Source: Acridotheres tristis (lineage: Eukaryota; Chordata; Aves; Passeriformes; Sturnidae). From it: a stretch of 64,000 nucleotides of DNA. The notes beneath the pieces are model-generated. The model had not been told where the DNA came from. It made no database searches and saw nothing but the letters and a program-made list of their open reading frames with translations. The stretch lies in contig CM072893.1 in NCBI GenBank assembly GCA_037013685.1, positions 15,340,736-15,404,735 of the forward strand. Reading direction: 5' to 3'. Of the stretch, positions 28,021 through 43,482 are shown piece after piece (the stretch's first letter is position 1; each line of letters begins with the position of its first letter). A program made the translations under genes and the position numbers.

Positions 28021-31000
28021 ATATTGTTAATTGTAGATAGTTTAAGAAATTGTTCATTAAAGAATTCACATATAATTGTTGCAGTTACACTCTTTTGTCC
28101 TGCCTAGCACTTTAAATGGAAATCTCAGAACTTGGTTTTACGGTTCTTTGTTTGCCACAAGGAAGGAGGGAAATTAAACAAATAAATAATTAAGGCATTA
28201 GCTTTAATGGGGCTTAGGATTTTGGTTACTTGTTTGGGTTTTTCAGTACAATTGGTAGATGGTATAATTAAAAAAATACAAAACAGAACAAACCAGCCAA
28301 ACCAACCAAAAAAAATTGCAAACAACCATCTAGCACTTAGTATCTTTAATGCAATAACAAACATTTCTACAGTTCAGCACTTGTGAGCAACCCTAGAATA
28401 GCAAACCTGTGCAAACAACTCAGATCCTCTGAGAAACTTTGAAGTAAAAAGTTACTTTGTGCAAAACTCAGCACTTTGTGACCATTCAGATAATGGCAAA
28501 CCAATGTTCTCATCTCAGCACTTGCCTGCTCTCCTGCAATAATATGTCAGTGTGAATGTATGCTAGGAAAAAACCCCAAAACCAAAAAACCAAACACTTA
28601 ATGATTTCTTTTCTAAGTTCATACAGAGTGAGTAAAAATATATTTGGTCATTTATAAATGCATTTTATTATATACAGAATCAAGTGCAAAAGGTTATACC
28701 TAGGATTTTAATATGCTGGAATACTTGTAGTTAGTACAGGGAAATGGGATTTTTTTCTTCCTTACCAGAATCCTGAGGTGACATTCAATAAAGAAGGATG
28801 AGCTAGGTTGGAATAACTGACAAACTGAGATTAAGAATTTGTTCTTTTTCACAGCAACTTCAGGGTGTAATTCTGCTGTTCACCCTGATGCTTCCAGGGT
28901 GCATTTCTGGCTTTTGGCAGTGTGCTGCAGGAAATCATTTCAGTGTGTGCTGCGGGTGCAGCAGTGTGGCAGGGACAGCTGGACAAACTTCTCCAGTCTA
29001 CAGAGCTGGCTTCCATCCCCATTCTCTTCCTGGCCTGAAAGATGACTGCCCTTTTCCCACATTCTCTCTCCCTATTTCTGACTCATTCACCATTTCTTTT
29101 TATATACAGAAAGGAATTGTGCAGGAAAGGTCAGAACCGCTTCTGCAACTTTGTGCTGCTCATACAACAGTGTATCTGAATACCTCTCCCAGTGATCTGC
29201 AGACCTGGGGAACCAAAATATCTGTCTCACAGCAGACTTTGTTCCTACAATATTCAACTCCTCTGTGTGGCTCATCTCCTAGTGGCAGTGGAGGAGGGGA
29301 GGGAGAACAGAGCAGCTGGATTGGCATTTGTCACGTGGCAACAAAAATAGCAAATCACCATTATAATTTTGGACTGAGTTATATGAGACGCTAGGATTTT
29401 TTCATGATGCTTTTTGAAAGTGACCTTCAACAAATGTTTTGTGGTCAAATAAACATGAAACTTATGCAAAAGGAAAGTCCAATTGCATACAGAATGTTCT
29501 CAGCTCTTACATAGAACTGGGAATCTAACAATTAGATTACTGATGAACCATTATAGTCAGAATGTGTTTCACAAACTGAAGTTAGTCTATGGAGTATTTA
29601 TCAGGGATTTAATCAGAAAAAGTCTGGAAATTCATCTGGAGCACAAGCAGCCTTTGTTCAGCAAATTGCTGACATGTTCCTTCAGGCAAATTTTTCCTTT
29701 GGCTGGATTAGTTAAGCAAATAACTATGCAGAGTACTTAGTCCTGGGTTTGCAATTCTGAAGGAAATTTATCTCCTTTGTGGGTGCACTGCATATATGAA
29801 TATGTCAAAGCAAGATCAAAGTTACAGTCTTTGGGGCTATGTTTTGTTTCAGTAAAGCTCAGGTCCTTTGAAACAAAGGAGAACTCTGGTTCTGAGTTAT
29901 CAGCAGGACTGCTGGTGGTCATCACCAGGTGGTTAAGAAACACTTTTGATACCACTGAAGTCCTGTTCATATTTTTGTGCCCTTTTTAACAAGGAAATTA
30001 TTGAAATCAGGTATTCTGATTCTACAGTCCTGAGGCAAGCTAGAGGGCATTTGGCTGTACCAAGTAATTCATGATTACACACTGGTTTTCCCATAACTGT
30101 AAGACAATGGCCAATTTAAAATGTGGCTTTGGAGAGCCCTGTAATAGTAAAAGATATAATTTATGATTTAGAAATCCTTTGATAGACAACCAATTCAGAG
30201 AAAGAGAACTCTGTGTGTGCAATCGCTTGGTAGTGAGATAGCTCCTGTACAGCCAGAGTTTAAAAAGCCAAATACTTTTCTTGGGGTAAATCATGTAATT
30301 CTCTCTGTGTGCCTTTTCAGAGCTTGCAAGGGAATGTCAACACCAGTAGAGATGATACAGACATTCTCCTGAAATACCTTATTATGTTATTAGCACTACC
30401 TGAGAGATTTGTTTTGTCCAAAGGTGTCCAGTGGTGTCTTTACCTAAGTAAGTCTTAAAGTACAGTCCACAAGTATTTGGCAAATGGTTAAAATACCTTT
30501 TTCTTTCTTGGCTAAAATCCATATTTTCATTTAACCCAAGATGCTGTATTAATTTTTTAATGACTGCCACTCTACTATAGAGACTTTTTCGATGATGTAC
30601 CAACTGTGTACTTTTTTTCTGAAAGTGCCCTGCGTACTTGATTTTTTCTCACAATGTTTCACAGACTCACTAACTCAATCCCACCTCCTTTACCATTAAG
30701 AAATTTGAGTTACCATTCTGTGACCACTACAGACTTGCCTGCAGCTGCTTTTGAACTTCGGCAACACCCAGTTGTTGTTCATAGGCCTGAGTGATGCTCT
30801 GACTTGACTGGGCCTGTGTCTTGTTCTGCAACATGTAAGTTTTGCTTGTATTGTGCAGCTCATTGCCCCACTTTACTTCCCCTGGATTCCCTTCCCCATT
30901 GCCTTTTGTGGCTCAGAGTGGCAGAGCTGAAGTCAGTGAGACTGTCTAAGGAAGGAACTGGTCACATCTGCCTTTCCTGTTGAGCTTTTTCCCCTTTACA

Positions 31001-34000
31001 GTTTTAGCAGCCCTATTAACACATTAAGGAAATCTGGGGAGTCGTTCACTCCTACAGAGTACTTGGTACACTGTAGTGGAGATGTCTCCTAACACCCCCT
31101 CCCTGTGGGCAGAATGGAAATGTGAAAGCATGCCTGGCTCTTATGAGGGGGTCTGAGCAGCACGAGTGAAAGTCCACGTTAAGGTAGACAGAGGCTAGAG
31201 ATGCCAGATCTTTCAGAAACCATTTTGAAAATAATGAGCAAAACAGGAGAGCAGTAAGATAATGAGTACATACTAATGCAGACATGCCCTGTACCCATGT
31301 GAAAGGAGTTAACAAAAAGCCAAGGTGGCCTTCCAGGAAGGTCTATTTAAAGGCTCTGTGTAGGGACTGAAGAGGTTTGGGAATCTGGAGACGTCCTGAG
31401 AGCATGAATAGAGGAAAGTGTAGGTCATGTCTTCAGTTATGACTGGAGGGACTGAGAGCTCTTTGCAAAGAAAATGGGCTGTGATGGAAACAGAGTTTGG
31501 TGTTGCATACATGAAATAGGATATATAGACAATATAGAGAAATAGACAAATAGAGGTTTGCAGAAAGCTGCTTGTGCAATTTTGGATATAAACACACCAG
31601 CCAGTCCCCTAAGGAGAATGTGGAGAGGCAGGGGTCTGCCTCTCCCACAGCTGGTAGGATAACCCATCAAAAAGGGAAATGGTCTTATCCTGTCTTGCTC
31701 TACAGACACATCAATACATTTCTCCTGTTTATTGTCCCTCATGTGCTCTGCCTTTCAGGAGCTCCCACGTCCTTCTCAGTTATAGAAGGATCCTGCAAAC
31801 AGACAAGGTATGGCTGAGGGGATGTGCTGGGATTCACAGCCAAGAGAGAGGAAGCTCACCTTCCTCTATTTCTATGTTGTATCTTACTCTTTTACCCCTG
31901 CTCTTCAATGGTTTTATTTCCTACTGAATGTTAGTTCTTCCCCAGCTGCAGCTGCCTTTTAGCAGATCTCTCTCAGATGGCCACATTGCTCAGTCTGTTT
32001 GGCCAAGCTGATACTTAATAGTGTCAACAGCCAAGCCAGCACTTTTAATATAAGTTACTCACCATTTTTAGCTCTATCTCTGTGATGAGAACTGAGATTA
32101 CAGCGTTGTGGGAGAGAAAAAAATGGCAACATAGTGGAAACTAGACAGAATTTCCACCTTCTTTCCTGAAACATCTTGACAACCTGTTGAGATTGTAGCT
32201 CCTCCTCTAGCTCTGGCTGTCTGTGGAAGGCACCCCAGCAAAGAGAAGGTAGTCCTGACTTTTTGGCTGTCTGCCCTGTGCCTTATAATCTGCATTCTCT
32301 TTGCAGTAGAGTATTGCAGCTCTTTGGAGAACATTTGTTTCTTTCCCTTGGTTATTGGAAGTTTATTGGCTGTTTTTGCTGAGAAAATCTCAAATGAGCA
32401 GATGTGTTAAGGTGGGTGTAATTCTTTCATTTAATGCACAGGCTTTTCTAACCAAAAAGAAAAACTGTTGAGGACCGGTTTTGTTAAATGTGTGAGACAG
32501 TAGAAGCTGTCTGGCTTGACTCATGGGCTTGACAGAGGAGTTAGTAAGTTTACCTGAGGACATTCTGAAACATCATGAGACTGGTAGTAGCTAAATATAG
32601 GGCTAGTCTGTTGGTGCCACCCTGGGAAACAGAACTTATGGGTATGTGGCACAGAGACAGCAGAGCCTTGCTGTGTAGAGGCAGACTGACTGTCCCACTG
32701 ACCTCTTGCAAGGTGTCAAGGCAGTCAGACTCACTCACAGTAGAGCTGTGGCTGCAGTTAATAATACCCAGTACCACAGTTAATAATACCCAGTGCCTGT
32801 AGGACATTAGGGAAGGAAGAAGAAATTATAAAAAGATACAAGAATTAATAGGACAAGGAGTACAGATAGTTAAAATCTGAGAGTATCAAGGGATTCCATA
32901 TTATAGGATTTTTTATCTTTGAATCTGAAAAGATTCTTACCTAAACTAAACATACATCAAAATAGCCAGAAAAAAAAGACATCTGCTGCTTTTCTTTTGG
33001 CTGCATACTGATTTGACTTGCTACCCTATAGTAACTGTGCTGTAATGCACGTAGGCCCAGATGTTTTCTCATAATAAAACTGTAGCTTGCTGGTGCTTAA
33101 GGAGGAAAGATGTTGGATCTTCTTCAGGAAGACAATGGTGTGTCCTACTTAATGCAGCTGGACAGAGTTAACCAGCCAGAGTATTTGCTGTACAGAGTAA
33201 GCCAGTCTCAGCACCAAACAGCAGTTTCCAACCCCAGATACTGTATTAAGCTTCTCTTTGTCATATGCATAAGGGATGTGTTTTGATTTTAACCTACCTC
33301 AGATCAGGCTTCCAGTTGTGGATGTAGAAGTGTTTTGGAACTTGACTCTACCCACAGGTAGCTCTCTTTCACTGAATGGTTCAAGAATTTAACTAGACTA
33401 CTCTGAAGGTCTTGCCATGTGTGTGTACATCTTGAAACTTAATATCTTCTCAAACTGATTCTCAGCTATTAAGTCAGGCTACCAGTGCTTCCTTTCACCC
33501 ATTTCTTTCTTTACTATTTCTTTCTTACTTAGAACCTGAAATCTTTGTGGTTTATCCTTTTAGGGCATAGCACTTCAGCTTCTTGTTAGTACTTCCAAAG
33601 CTTCAAGGAAGAACCAGAAACAGGAGCATGTACGTGGGTACAAGCCCATTGTCAGTGAAGGGTCACGTAGCAAGGTTTGCTCTTTCAATGACTCCAGAAA
33701 AGGTGTGACCATCACAGCTTGCAGGTGGGACTCACCAAAAGAGAATAAGAATGAAACTGTGCCTTGTATTTCTAGCACCTGATCTCTGAGCTGTATGAAA
33801 AAGTCACACAGAAAGCAGCTACTACAGTGGAAGTTAAAGCACACTAACTTCCAAAATCTGAAAAATGTGGGTTTCATTATCTTTTGGTCCAGACTTGAAC
33901 TAGGGGAGATATCTTGAAAAGAAGTTGAAAAATCAGCTAGGTGTCTCAAGGATCATGCGACATGTATTTTCAGCAAGCAGCCAGAGGGTGGGGAAACTCC

Positions 34001-37000
34001 CAAGTTAGCAATCCCATGAAAATTACCATATTCAATGGCAGCACCCACAGAATGTCCATCTCCCTGTAGAAACTGGTTTTGCTGCTACAAGCACATTCAT
34101 GTTTAGATCATTATCTACTCAACACTTCTTGATTCCTTGTACTTCATAGGAAATGCTGTATCTGTTTTGAAGGTGGATGGCAGAGAATGTGAAGACTGAC
34201 TTTACATACAGGTAATTTAAAACAATACTGCACATTTATTTTAAACTAGAACACCAGTAGATTTCATATATACCATCTTACACCAGAATCACTCTCCCTA
34301 GTCCTTCGGGATTTAAAAGAATATTACAGACATAGAAGATAAAATTAAACTAGTCTATACTTTTTCTATATTTCTATGATAGAAATAAATATTTTAGAAC
34401 AACTTATTCAGGACTAGTCATATCTATGGACTTTTCTTTCTTTCCAGATCTTGTTATATGAACAACAGTCCCAAGTCTTTCTGTTCTGGGTATGAGCATG
34501 TTTTGAAGGTGTTTTAGGCCTATAGTTCCAGGCATTGTTGTTTTTCCAGCTTCATTCTGCCTGACCACTCCCAAACAACTTGTTTAGAAGAGAGACGTAG
34601 TTTTTTTGTTAGTACAAAGACCCAGAAAAATTTACTTATTAGTTACACATCTAGAGGACAGGAGTCACAGAGGAAGGGCATAACAATAAAAGGCCAGCAT
34701 GCAAATTATTCTAATGAGTGCTTAGCACCTTCCTTTGCACTGAAGCAGACACACAAGTGTCACTACTCACAGGGAGGCAAAATTTCATCTCTTGCCTCTC
34801 CTACTCTGGACAGATCCTCAAAAATTCTATTCACAATTGCATATCCTGTAGCTCTGTTCAACTGAAAATATGTGAGGCCTTTGACACCTGTTTTGCTATC
34901 AATTATGGGAAATTTCTTACATTTTTCCAGGCGCATATATGAAACACAATTAGGTGTAACTCTTAGCCCTCTGCAAGCAATGCAGTAGCCATCAACTAGG
35001 CAAGGCAGTCAGATAATGATCACTGATAGCATCCAGGTGCTTCACAGAGAAGTTGCAGCAAAATCTATTATCTCTTGTGTTACCTTTAAGGTTTTGCCTG
35101 GAGGCCAGTGCTGAAATCAGACTTCCAGCCTGCCAGAAAATTTACAACTGCTTGCTAAGTCACCCTCCCTGCCCTGAAGACTTTCTATTCTAAAAAGTCC
35201 CTTTTCTATAGATAGAAAGGTGATGCATAAACCAAATCCAGACTCACATTTTGCAGCAGGTTGACACTTATTTTCTTGGTGCCTTACTGTGAGAGAATCG
35301 GGAGTGTTTGGAGTGTTTTCTGGGAATGCCCTGAGTTTCAGCCCTGTATCTTTCCTCACCAATCTCTTTTACAGGCCAGAAAGACATGGAATAGTGTGTG
35401 ACTGAAGTATTGAAGTCAGTCTATTCAGTGAGGGCACTAATGGTTATGAAAAACATCCAAAATTACAAATAAAATGGATATGCAAAAACCCACTCAGTTC
35501 CTATAAAAATGAATATTCTACTAAACATCATGTTTCAGAAATCAGATTGGGGCTATTTCTGTGTTTTCATTGTTTCCTCTTTTTTTTTTTTTAAGACTTC
35601 TCATGGAAAATTGTACCATTTATTTCATCTGTGTGAGAAAGGGCAGGATGTTTTGCTGGTTATTTCATCATGTGTGAAAAATAAAATGTTGCCAAAACCT
35701 ACATTGAACATACTTCCTTAAGAAAAGCAGGTTAAATTACATTAAGCCTCAAGGGGTTTTAGTCACTGTAGAAAAGTCAATCTGTAGTTTCTACTATACC
35801 AGCAGGTTGGAATGCCCATACTTGCCCAGAATATCATTTCTCTAATACACCGCCTCCTGAATTTTATTTAACATACTAATCTCTAATTACATTTTTTTCT
35901 ATATGTGATATTTTGAAAACTCATATAAAATCCTTTGAGACAACATTTTATCTTTCTCTCTACATATATCAGTTTTTGAGCCAGAATTCCTTAAATCTGA
36001 AATTTCTACATGAAAGGAACAGATAGTGTTGAACTGGAAAAATGCAGAAGTCTGATAGCATCTCAATTAGTTCTCCTATCTTTATGTTGCTGGAACATGA
36101 AACATGAAATGGCACTTAAATAAAAAACTTAGGCAATTGAAGGTGATCCGTGTTTGCCACTGAAGTTGTTTAAAGCTTTTATCATTTCTCTGAATGCCTG
36201 TTTAAGAGATGTATCTGCCCATCTTGCAGTCAATGATATGTTGTTGTCAGTAAATGTACTTAGCACAGAAGAATGGTGCTTGCTTCTGCACACATTTGGA
36301 TGAGTCATCCACATGATATTACAGCAGATTTTCATGAAGCACCTGCATGAAAAAAGGTTGTTAGAATCAGTCTTTAATTCCTCAGTGTATTTTCATATTT
36401 TTTTAGGATTTTGCAGGGTGGAAAAGGCTCTAAAAAGAGAAATAGAAGTAAGTCATCAGCAGTGAAATGTGGCAGTTGCAAGTTTTATTATTTGAATGCT
36501 GACAGGTCATTTCCCCTTCGCCTCTTGCAAAGACTGTAATATTATCTCCAGTCAGCACCAGCCATCTGGCTTGTCAGCAGAAGGGCAGGGAAATCACACA
36601 CTAGGCAGGGAAAGCTGCTTCTTTTCTTTCCCAGGGAAGTCCATGACAGGAAACAAAGGAAGAAATCATAAACTATGATCAAATAAGATAGAATCATCCA
36701 CTCAGGAATTTTGTTCTCCTTACATTGGGTGATGAGAACAAAAGGCTCAATGTTTAGCTGCTCTGACCTCGAGAAGCCAAGTCAGTTCTCTAAGCACTGG
36801 AGCTTTAATGGTGACAAAAAGCAAATGCAGAATGGTTATGTTCCACAGGGAGGACAAGTAGAGTAGGTTGGGGATGGACTACATTTCTACCAGCTTTGAA
36901 AGACTATTGAAAAATCCATCTCTGCAGAAAACTTTTTTGGCTAGAAATTTGGCTTTTTTTCTTGATGCATGTCAGTTTGACCTATGAAACAAGGTGCAGT

Positions 37001-40000
37001 ACACAAAAAATGTCACCAGACCTCAACAAAGCTCTTAATTACACAGTGGTTAGGGAATTACTGCATTGCTAGGAGCATGAAATGCTCACTAATATCCCAC
37101 AGCTGTCTGAAGAAACCTTTGTGCTGCTGCCAAATACTTTGTGGGGACATTAAAACAAATAGTGAATTCTCAGCAAAAAATTAGACTGAGCTCCTTTACT
37201 TACAGAGATCAGCAGTGTTTCTGGGCTCCAAATCTGGGCAATCCTGCCTTGGTGCCTATGCCAGTAAGAAAAAAGGGCTCTTCTCTGTTCCAGATTTTTA
37301 AGGGATGTTGATACCTCTTTAATCCCTGCTTTTTATTGGTGTATCTTGGCTAATTATGGTGTATCTTGTCAATCGGTCACTTCTCCCTTTCCAATACTGT
37401 TAGCACGCTTGAGTCCTTTTAGACAGACATCAATAGCTAGAATGCAGACCGAAGGGAGTGATAAGTTACCAGATGCAAGGGATACATCCTCAGTGGATGT
37501 GATTTTATAATTTTGTTTAAAGCTTGAGGCTAGTGAAGACATGCAAACTTGGAACATGGAAACAATTTTTTGAAATGTAAATTTTTTAATACCAGGAAGC
37601 CTGTTATTTCCAGCCTGGTCAGTGTAGAATGGGAAGATCTTACAGGTATGGAATGAAGAGAATTATTTTTGGAAACAGAGTTGAAGAGTTCTGCTAGTTC
37701 ACCTAAAAGAGTAACATCAAACAAAGTAGAAAAATGTTATTATGTAGATCTGAATTTTTTGTTATCATCTTACTTTGTTGCTTTAGGTGAGTCAGAATTT
37801 TTCAGTTTCTTACTGACATATCCGTTTAGTGGACTATAAACCTTAGTTACTGCCTAGACATGCAGTTTGACTAATGACTATGTGAGAAGCATACTGCTGT
37901 CCAAGATAGAACATCTTACAGATATGCAAAGCCAAAAGTGTTTTTAACAGATGAGAGTCTGAACATCCACAGTACTATGGCTTGGTTCTGTTCACTTTGT
38001 AAATCTTTTTGACAAATATGCAGATCTTCAGTCAGCCATTCTCTGAAATAATTCAGAACTAAATCTAGCAATTAAGGGCCAAATTTTGTATTGAAATATC
38101 CTGACACTTATGTAAACAGCACTATCAATTACTAAGCATCAGTCCTAGGAAGGTCAGGTGGTGTTTCCTCAGGGTTCCTGTTGCACAGGATTAAAAAAAC
38201 AAAAGAAAAAACGAAGAAGAGCTCTGCAGGGCAGAACTGGTATAGGAAAATAGGCTTTGATTTTAGGCCTCTATCCCATTTTGGCTCCATATAAGTCTTT
38301 CTCAGGCCTGCCACTCCTTGCTGACACATTACCAGGTCACCTCCGCTTCCGTCCTTTTGCTCTTTTTCCCAGGCAGGCCACCCGCCAGGTCTTTTTGGAC
38401 AAGTGCCATTCAGTGATCCTAAGGAGGTCTTCTCTGCAGACCAGAATTATTCTTCAGACCAGATAGAAATCTATTAAAGTTGCTGGTTTTTTTTAACTGC
38501 TTTTATGGGCCATCAATACTACATGTGTTCATATCCTTTTTGGAACAATACATATGGCTTCTTGTGAGTCACAATGATTTTTCTTGGCAACCAACAATGT
38601 TCAGGAGGTGAATTTGCCAAACCCTAAGTTATTCAGTGTCCTTCTATCTCGAGGGCATTTTAATCTGTGCAGCCATGAGGTTCTTGAAGTGTTTGTGTAA
38701 GGCAGCACTCTCATTGGAAGATGGCTTTTCTGCCTGCCAGTTCTCAGTGCATTTCCTGCTCAATGCTCTGTCACTTTTTACAGAAATAATTGGTAAAGTG
38801 GCCTTACCTTGCTTGCATAGGTTTCTGTTTTCTATGGCATGAAGTCTGCTAAGAAAAGAAGTACCAAAATACAGACATAACTTTCCAAATACCTTCACCT
38901 TCAGTTCCTTTTCTATCAGGTTTTTGCATGAGTTCCCAAGGGAACAGTAGGAGTTGATCTCACCTTATAACATGACTGCTAATGACACTCTCAGCAGCTG
39001 GGAATGAGCAGCACGGTGAATGTTCCTTGTTTCCTTTCACAGTGCTTTCCAACAGGATGATCTTACTTTCCTTCATTGTATTTATTATTAATTACAGACA
39101 TCCTTTTTAAAATGGCTTATCTCCTTCCTCCTTTGAATAATGTTTAACCTTCAAGGAGCTAGTTTCTTGCAAATTGGGAAGTACACTCCTTTTCAGGATA
39201 TCATGAATATAGAGTAGCAGTATATCATAATATGTTGAATGGCTTGGAATTCTCATTCTGTTCTGTGGATGGAAACCAACCAGAAGAGCATTTCTACTCC
39301 CACCTGCTGGAAAGAATGTTGGTGGGGCATATAATTGATTCTATTCCTGCAAACTGTGCATGGAGAAATTTAGACACATCACCACTCTTCTTGCTTTAGC
39401 ATGTCTGAAATTGAAATTTGAGCCTGAATGTTATAAGGGACAGATATCTCTAATGAGAAAAGAAATGAATGATGCCTTTTCTTCTGCAGAGATGAAGGAG
39501 CTCTGGCTGCAGGCTAGCACCTTTGTACACCACGGTCAGTGTAAAGGTGAACACTTTTGAAGGTGCTGATTCACATGCTATGTGATATTGCATTACAGTT
39601 CTGTTACTGACAGTGGCTTGGGTAAGTGATTCTAGAGAAACCACAGTCCCCTACTTAAAGCTTTATTTACATAATTACTTTATCCTTACACTCGTTTTCA
39701 GGCCTTGTGTTTGTAGTGAGGGTTAGTGCATTCCTATAGAACTAATGAAAGGTTATGGGCTGCTGTAAAGAAGTTGCATTTAGAAGCCACTTTAGTGTGA
39801 TCAAGTAATTTTTCATACCAAATCATCCTTTGAGAAAGAATCACTGCTTATTTGACCAACCACACGTGGATCATAGTCTTAAAACAAGTGAATAATTAAA
39901 ATTCTTTAATGTGTAATGAATTGTGAGGGATTTTTCAGTTCTATTTTCTTTTCCTAAGGCAGAAATGCCTTACAACATGGGTATGTGAAAAATATGTTCA

Positions 40001-43000
40001 CTGCATTCAACCACTTTAAATTTATGGTGCTTCACTTTATTGCAGGGTATCTGTATTGGAGAAGGTCAGTAACCAGAAAGGTACAATTAGCTTACCTTAA
40101 TGATGAACCCATTTGTGGACACACACATTTAGAGAGCTAGGGAACTACAACATGGAAATTCTTTTCATGCCTGGATTTCTCCTGACTCTCAAGTCCATTC
40201 CCAGGCTGACAAGCTGACTACAGCTTCAGTTAGGGAGGAAGTCTCACAAGGTGATAACATAGTGAAAAACAGAGTAAAATTCATAATAAAAATTAACACC
40301 TGGTGTCTTTCCCGTGAGATACATCCTGAAGTACTGTCCCAAGGATATTTTTCCCAATTGTCCAATGAACTACTGTCCTGTCCTAGCTGCATGTAACACA
40401 CTTTAAATACGGATTGTCTGTACAATAAAGGTGGCCTTTTTTCCCCAAAAAAGTCCGTGTGTGTTGCTATCCTTTCTCTCTCTTTGCAGCACAGTAACCA
40501 CACCCATTGAGTAAAGCTGCTGCAGCTGCAAGTGTAAATGGATTAAGCCACTTTAAATCTGATTTATACAAAGTTAGCTTATACCTACAAGTAGCAGTTT
40601 AGCCTATAGTTAGACAAAACACAAGGACACGGATCCTATTGGTAACCCCAGAGTGAACATTTAAAATTACCCTTCAAGCTTCCTGCTTGAATCTATTCCT
40701 TGCTTACTTGGTACATGATAATTGGAAAAACAAGGCAAGTACACACTCCCTAAGTGGTTTTGGGGGAAGGACCTTGTATGCAAAAAGCTACAAGACAAGT
40801 ATTCTCATTCCATTCCAATTCATTAAGCAATGCTGTGCTTCTTTTTATTGTGTCTGCTTTCCTACTCTCTCATGTATCAGTGAGGGGTTTTCCTTCTCTT
40901 CAAGCTAAGGCAAGACTGAGGGAATGCTGAGTTGCTCATAAAAATATTGCTTTCGATCAACTGGGAAATTCACTGATACTTAATTATAAATGATCACCTA
41001 CTGGAGTTGCCTGGATAACAAGAGGTCTAGTCCACTACAGAAACTATTAGTACAGTTATATATTTCACATGATTTTAGCAATTTCAGCACAGAGAGATAT
41101 TTGATCTATCCAATTTGGCATCCTGTTTTCTGACCTGGCTGTTACCTGAGAGTTAGGTGAGCAGCACAGTTTTCAGTCTCTTCTCTCACCCTGAAAATAC
41201 ATATAAGCTGCTTTACTCTTGTAGCCAGTTTTGTGCTTTGGAGGGACCCTGGATTCATGAGTTGTAAAGTTAAGTTTTAGTATCAGCTCTGCCACTGACT
41301 CACACATTGGTTCTAAGAACCTTCACTGCTGTTGGATTATTTAAAATGTCCAACCCACTCGTTTAAAGCTTTTCTTTTCTTAGGATTCTTGGGATCTTTT
41401 GTAGAGTTATTACTAACTTTCAGTTCCAATCAAATCTATTCAAATACATTAAAATTATTTCCCTGAACCAACATCTTAAAATATGTTCTTTAACTGCAAG
41501 TGTCTGAAAATTCTGTTAATAGTCAGAAAAAGTAACTGTCTGTCAGGCTCAGCAAGTGTCAACTTCAACTGAGTTGAAGATCTGCTCCCTGGGTGAACTC
41601 TGCTCATGTGCCATGTCATCTGCAACTTCACCTCTGGGAGATGAGGATGAAGGCTTAGCATGTTGGTGAAGGCTGAAAAGAGGCTGCTTTCCCTCCCTTG
41701 CACACGGCTGATGAATCTGCTAACACTGAATGTTACACAGACAAAAAGCTAAAAAATACAGACACAAGACCAGAGGATCCAAAAAAACAAAAAGCAGTAA
41801 GCAATAGGTACATATAGGTGAGCCTGTAGGAAGCTGGGCATCCAAGTAGTAGAGGGTATAATACTGTTTGAAGAGATTTGGAGAATTTTTGAGGGCACAC
41901 AGATGACTGGAGGAAAACGATGTATGTCTCCATTGGCATTTACATGACAGAAGCTATTTATGAAAGAAATGTCACTTAGGGGAATCCCTGGAACAGATTG
42001 TTCAGATTGTGTCCACTGGTTGTAAGTATGTTTAGGCTAGAAATTGAAATTGTCTGACCATCACAGCTATTGGTCTGGGGCCCCTTCCCAAATGATGAAA
42101 TGAGTCAAAAAGCATGTTACTGTTTCACAGATAAGATCAGGCATTTTAAGAAGTAGGATGTTTTGAAATGGCTTCCTTCAAAATCCAAGGCTCAGCATGT
42201 CCCTTAATCTGATATTCTCAATATTTGTTCTCTAGCAAATTAAAGCATTGCTTTTCTAAGAATCCTTGTACTAGGGTTCTTATATGTTTGCTTTTGAGCA
42301 TCTGTGTTTGGATAATTTAATCTTTGTTTTCATATCTGTCACTGGACTTCTTCAAGGAAACCAAAATATTTTGTAGAAAGAAAAACAGTGCTATTAGGCA
42401 CAGGCTGAATACATAATGGAAATACACTATGCAGTGTAATCTGCTTTTAATTGGTCATATCATTCAACTATTGCTAGTTAGAGAAGACACTGGAAACAAA
42501 ATGTTTGGCCTCAGAAAAACTAATACGTGCTATAAAAAAATAAATATAGAAAAATGATAAATCAGAGTAAAACTAATCATATGGAAAGTCTCAGCAAACA
42601 GTCATCATGCAATGGCTGGGATAATTTCAAGTGTATTAGAGGTACAAATGGGTTTGAAATGACATGGAGCTTTTTCCTTTGAGTTACAGCATTAATATGA
42701 TAAAGCTTTGATTCTTTACTGCTGCATTTACCCAAATGAAAGACTAGCTTTTTTCAAGTTAAACTAAAAAAGTAGTTCTAGATTCTGTCATCCTCCCTCT
42801 CTGCTTTTTAAAACAGAGCAACTATTCAAAAGCTTTCTTTTTTTGTTTAGATTTTGTAGTGTGTAGCCACAGCACAAAACTATCCATTTTGCTTCTACTT
42901 TTCTTTCAAAGTTGTTTTCTTTGTCCTATCCTTAGTTAGCTCTGTGACAACCAGTTAGGCTACCTGCCAGTGGTACTAGGCTGTTTTCTGATACCCCTTA

Positions 43001-43136
43001 AACGCCTCAGCTATTGAATGGCCGTAGGAATATCAGTTACAGATCAAAGCCCCATTATGCTAAGGAACTGTACAAATACAAGGAGGGAGCCCAATGCTTT
43101 GCCTTATAAAGGAGGCTAAGTGGAGTAACATTCTAA
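28021..43136. other. AT-rich intergenic DNA, no gene seen
   Basis: No recognisable exon, RNA gene or transposon. The longest open frame is 168 codons (28,888-29,394, +). It is Ser, Thr and Cys rich, has no known domain, and lies in a slightly GC-richer patch. A 124-codon minus-strand frame at 33,575-33,949 is likewise unrecognised. A 22-bp-period duplication sits at 32,755-32,794. I treat the whole block as non-coding. Confidence 0.5.
32755..32794. repeat. Two-copy direct repeat, 22-bp period
   Basis: The 18-mer cagttaataatacccagt occurs at 32,755-32,772 and again, identical, at 32,777-32,794. The two copies start 22 bp apart. It is a small tandem duplication. Confidence 0.85.
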
Positions 43137-43321
43137 GTGCCTGTGTCTAATTGGTCAGCTGGTAGCACATTTGATTTCAATCTTACCACTGTGCTGGATG
43201 GTGACAATGAGTATCTCTTTAGTGAACCAGTGAAGACGGTTTTCTGCCTGTTTCTTTTTCTGTGGATAGTATATAATGCATTGGCTACAACACTGAGCTA
43301 CACTTTTGCTTTCTCCCCCAG

Positions 43322-43482
43322 GTGTGCTTACTGGGGTTGTATGACACAAGGTGAATGTGGTTGGTGTTTGCTACCATTGCTCCATGCCCCTGAGCAAAGG
43401 CAGGCCAATGTGGCCCAGATGCCAGGCTGGTGTGTTCATCACCCCGAGCCCTGCCAGTGTCACAGGTTTCAGACCGAACCGG
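43322..43482 (+). other. Exon-like interval with strong splice signals, product unrecognised
   Basis: A good acceptor (pyrimidine-rich tract, then CCCCCAG ending at 43,321) is followed 161 bp later by a near-consensus donor (CCGG|GTGAGT at 43,483). Between them one frame is open throughout and encodes a Cys-rich peptide (start CAYWGCMTQGECGWC). That frame is part of a 154-codon open stretch at 43,137-43,601. I do not recognise the peptide. It may be an exon of an unannotated transcript or lncRNA, or chance pairing of splice-like sequences. No flanking exon could be assigned. Confidence 0.2.

Noticed and set aside
28888..29394. 168-codon plus-strand ORF
   Set aside because: No domain, no splice or promoter support, and composition typical of a chance frame in a GC-richer patch.
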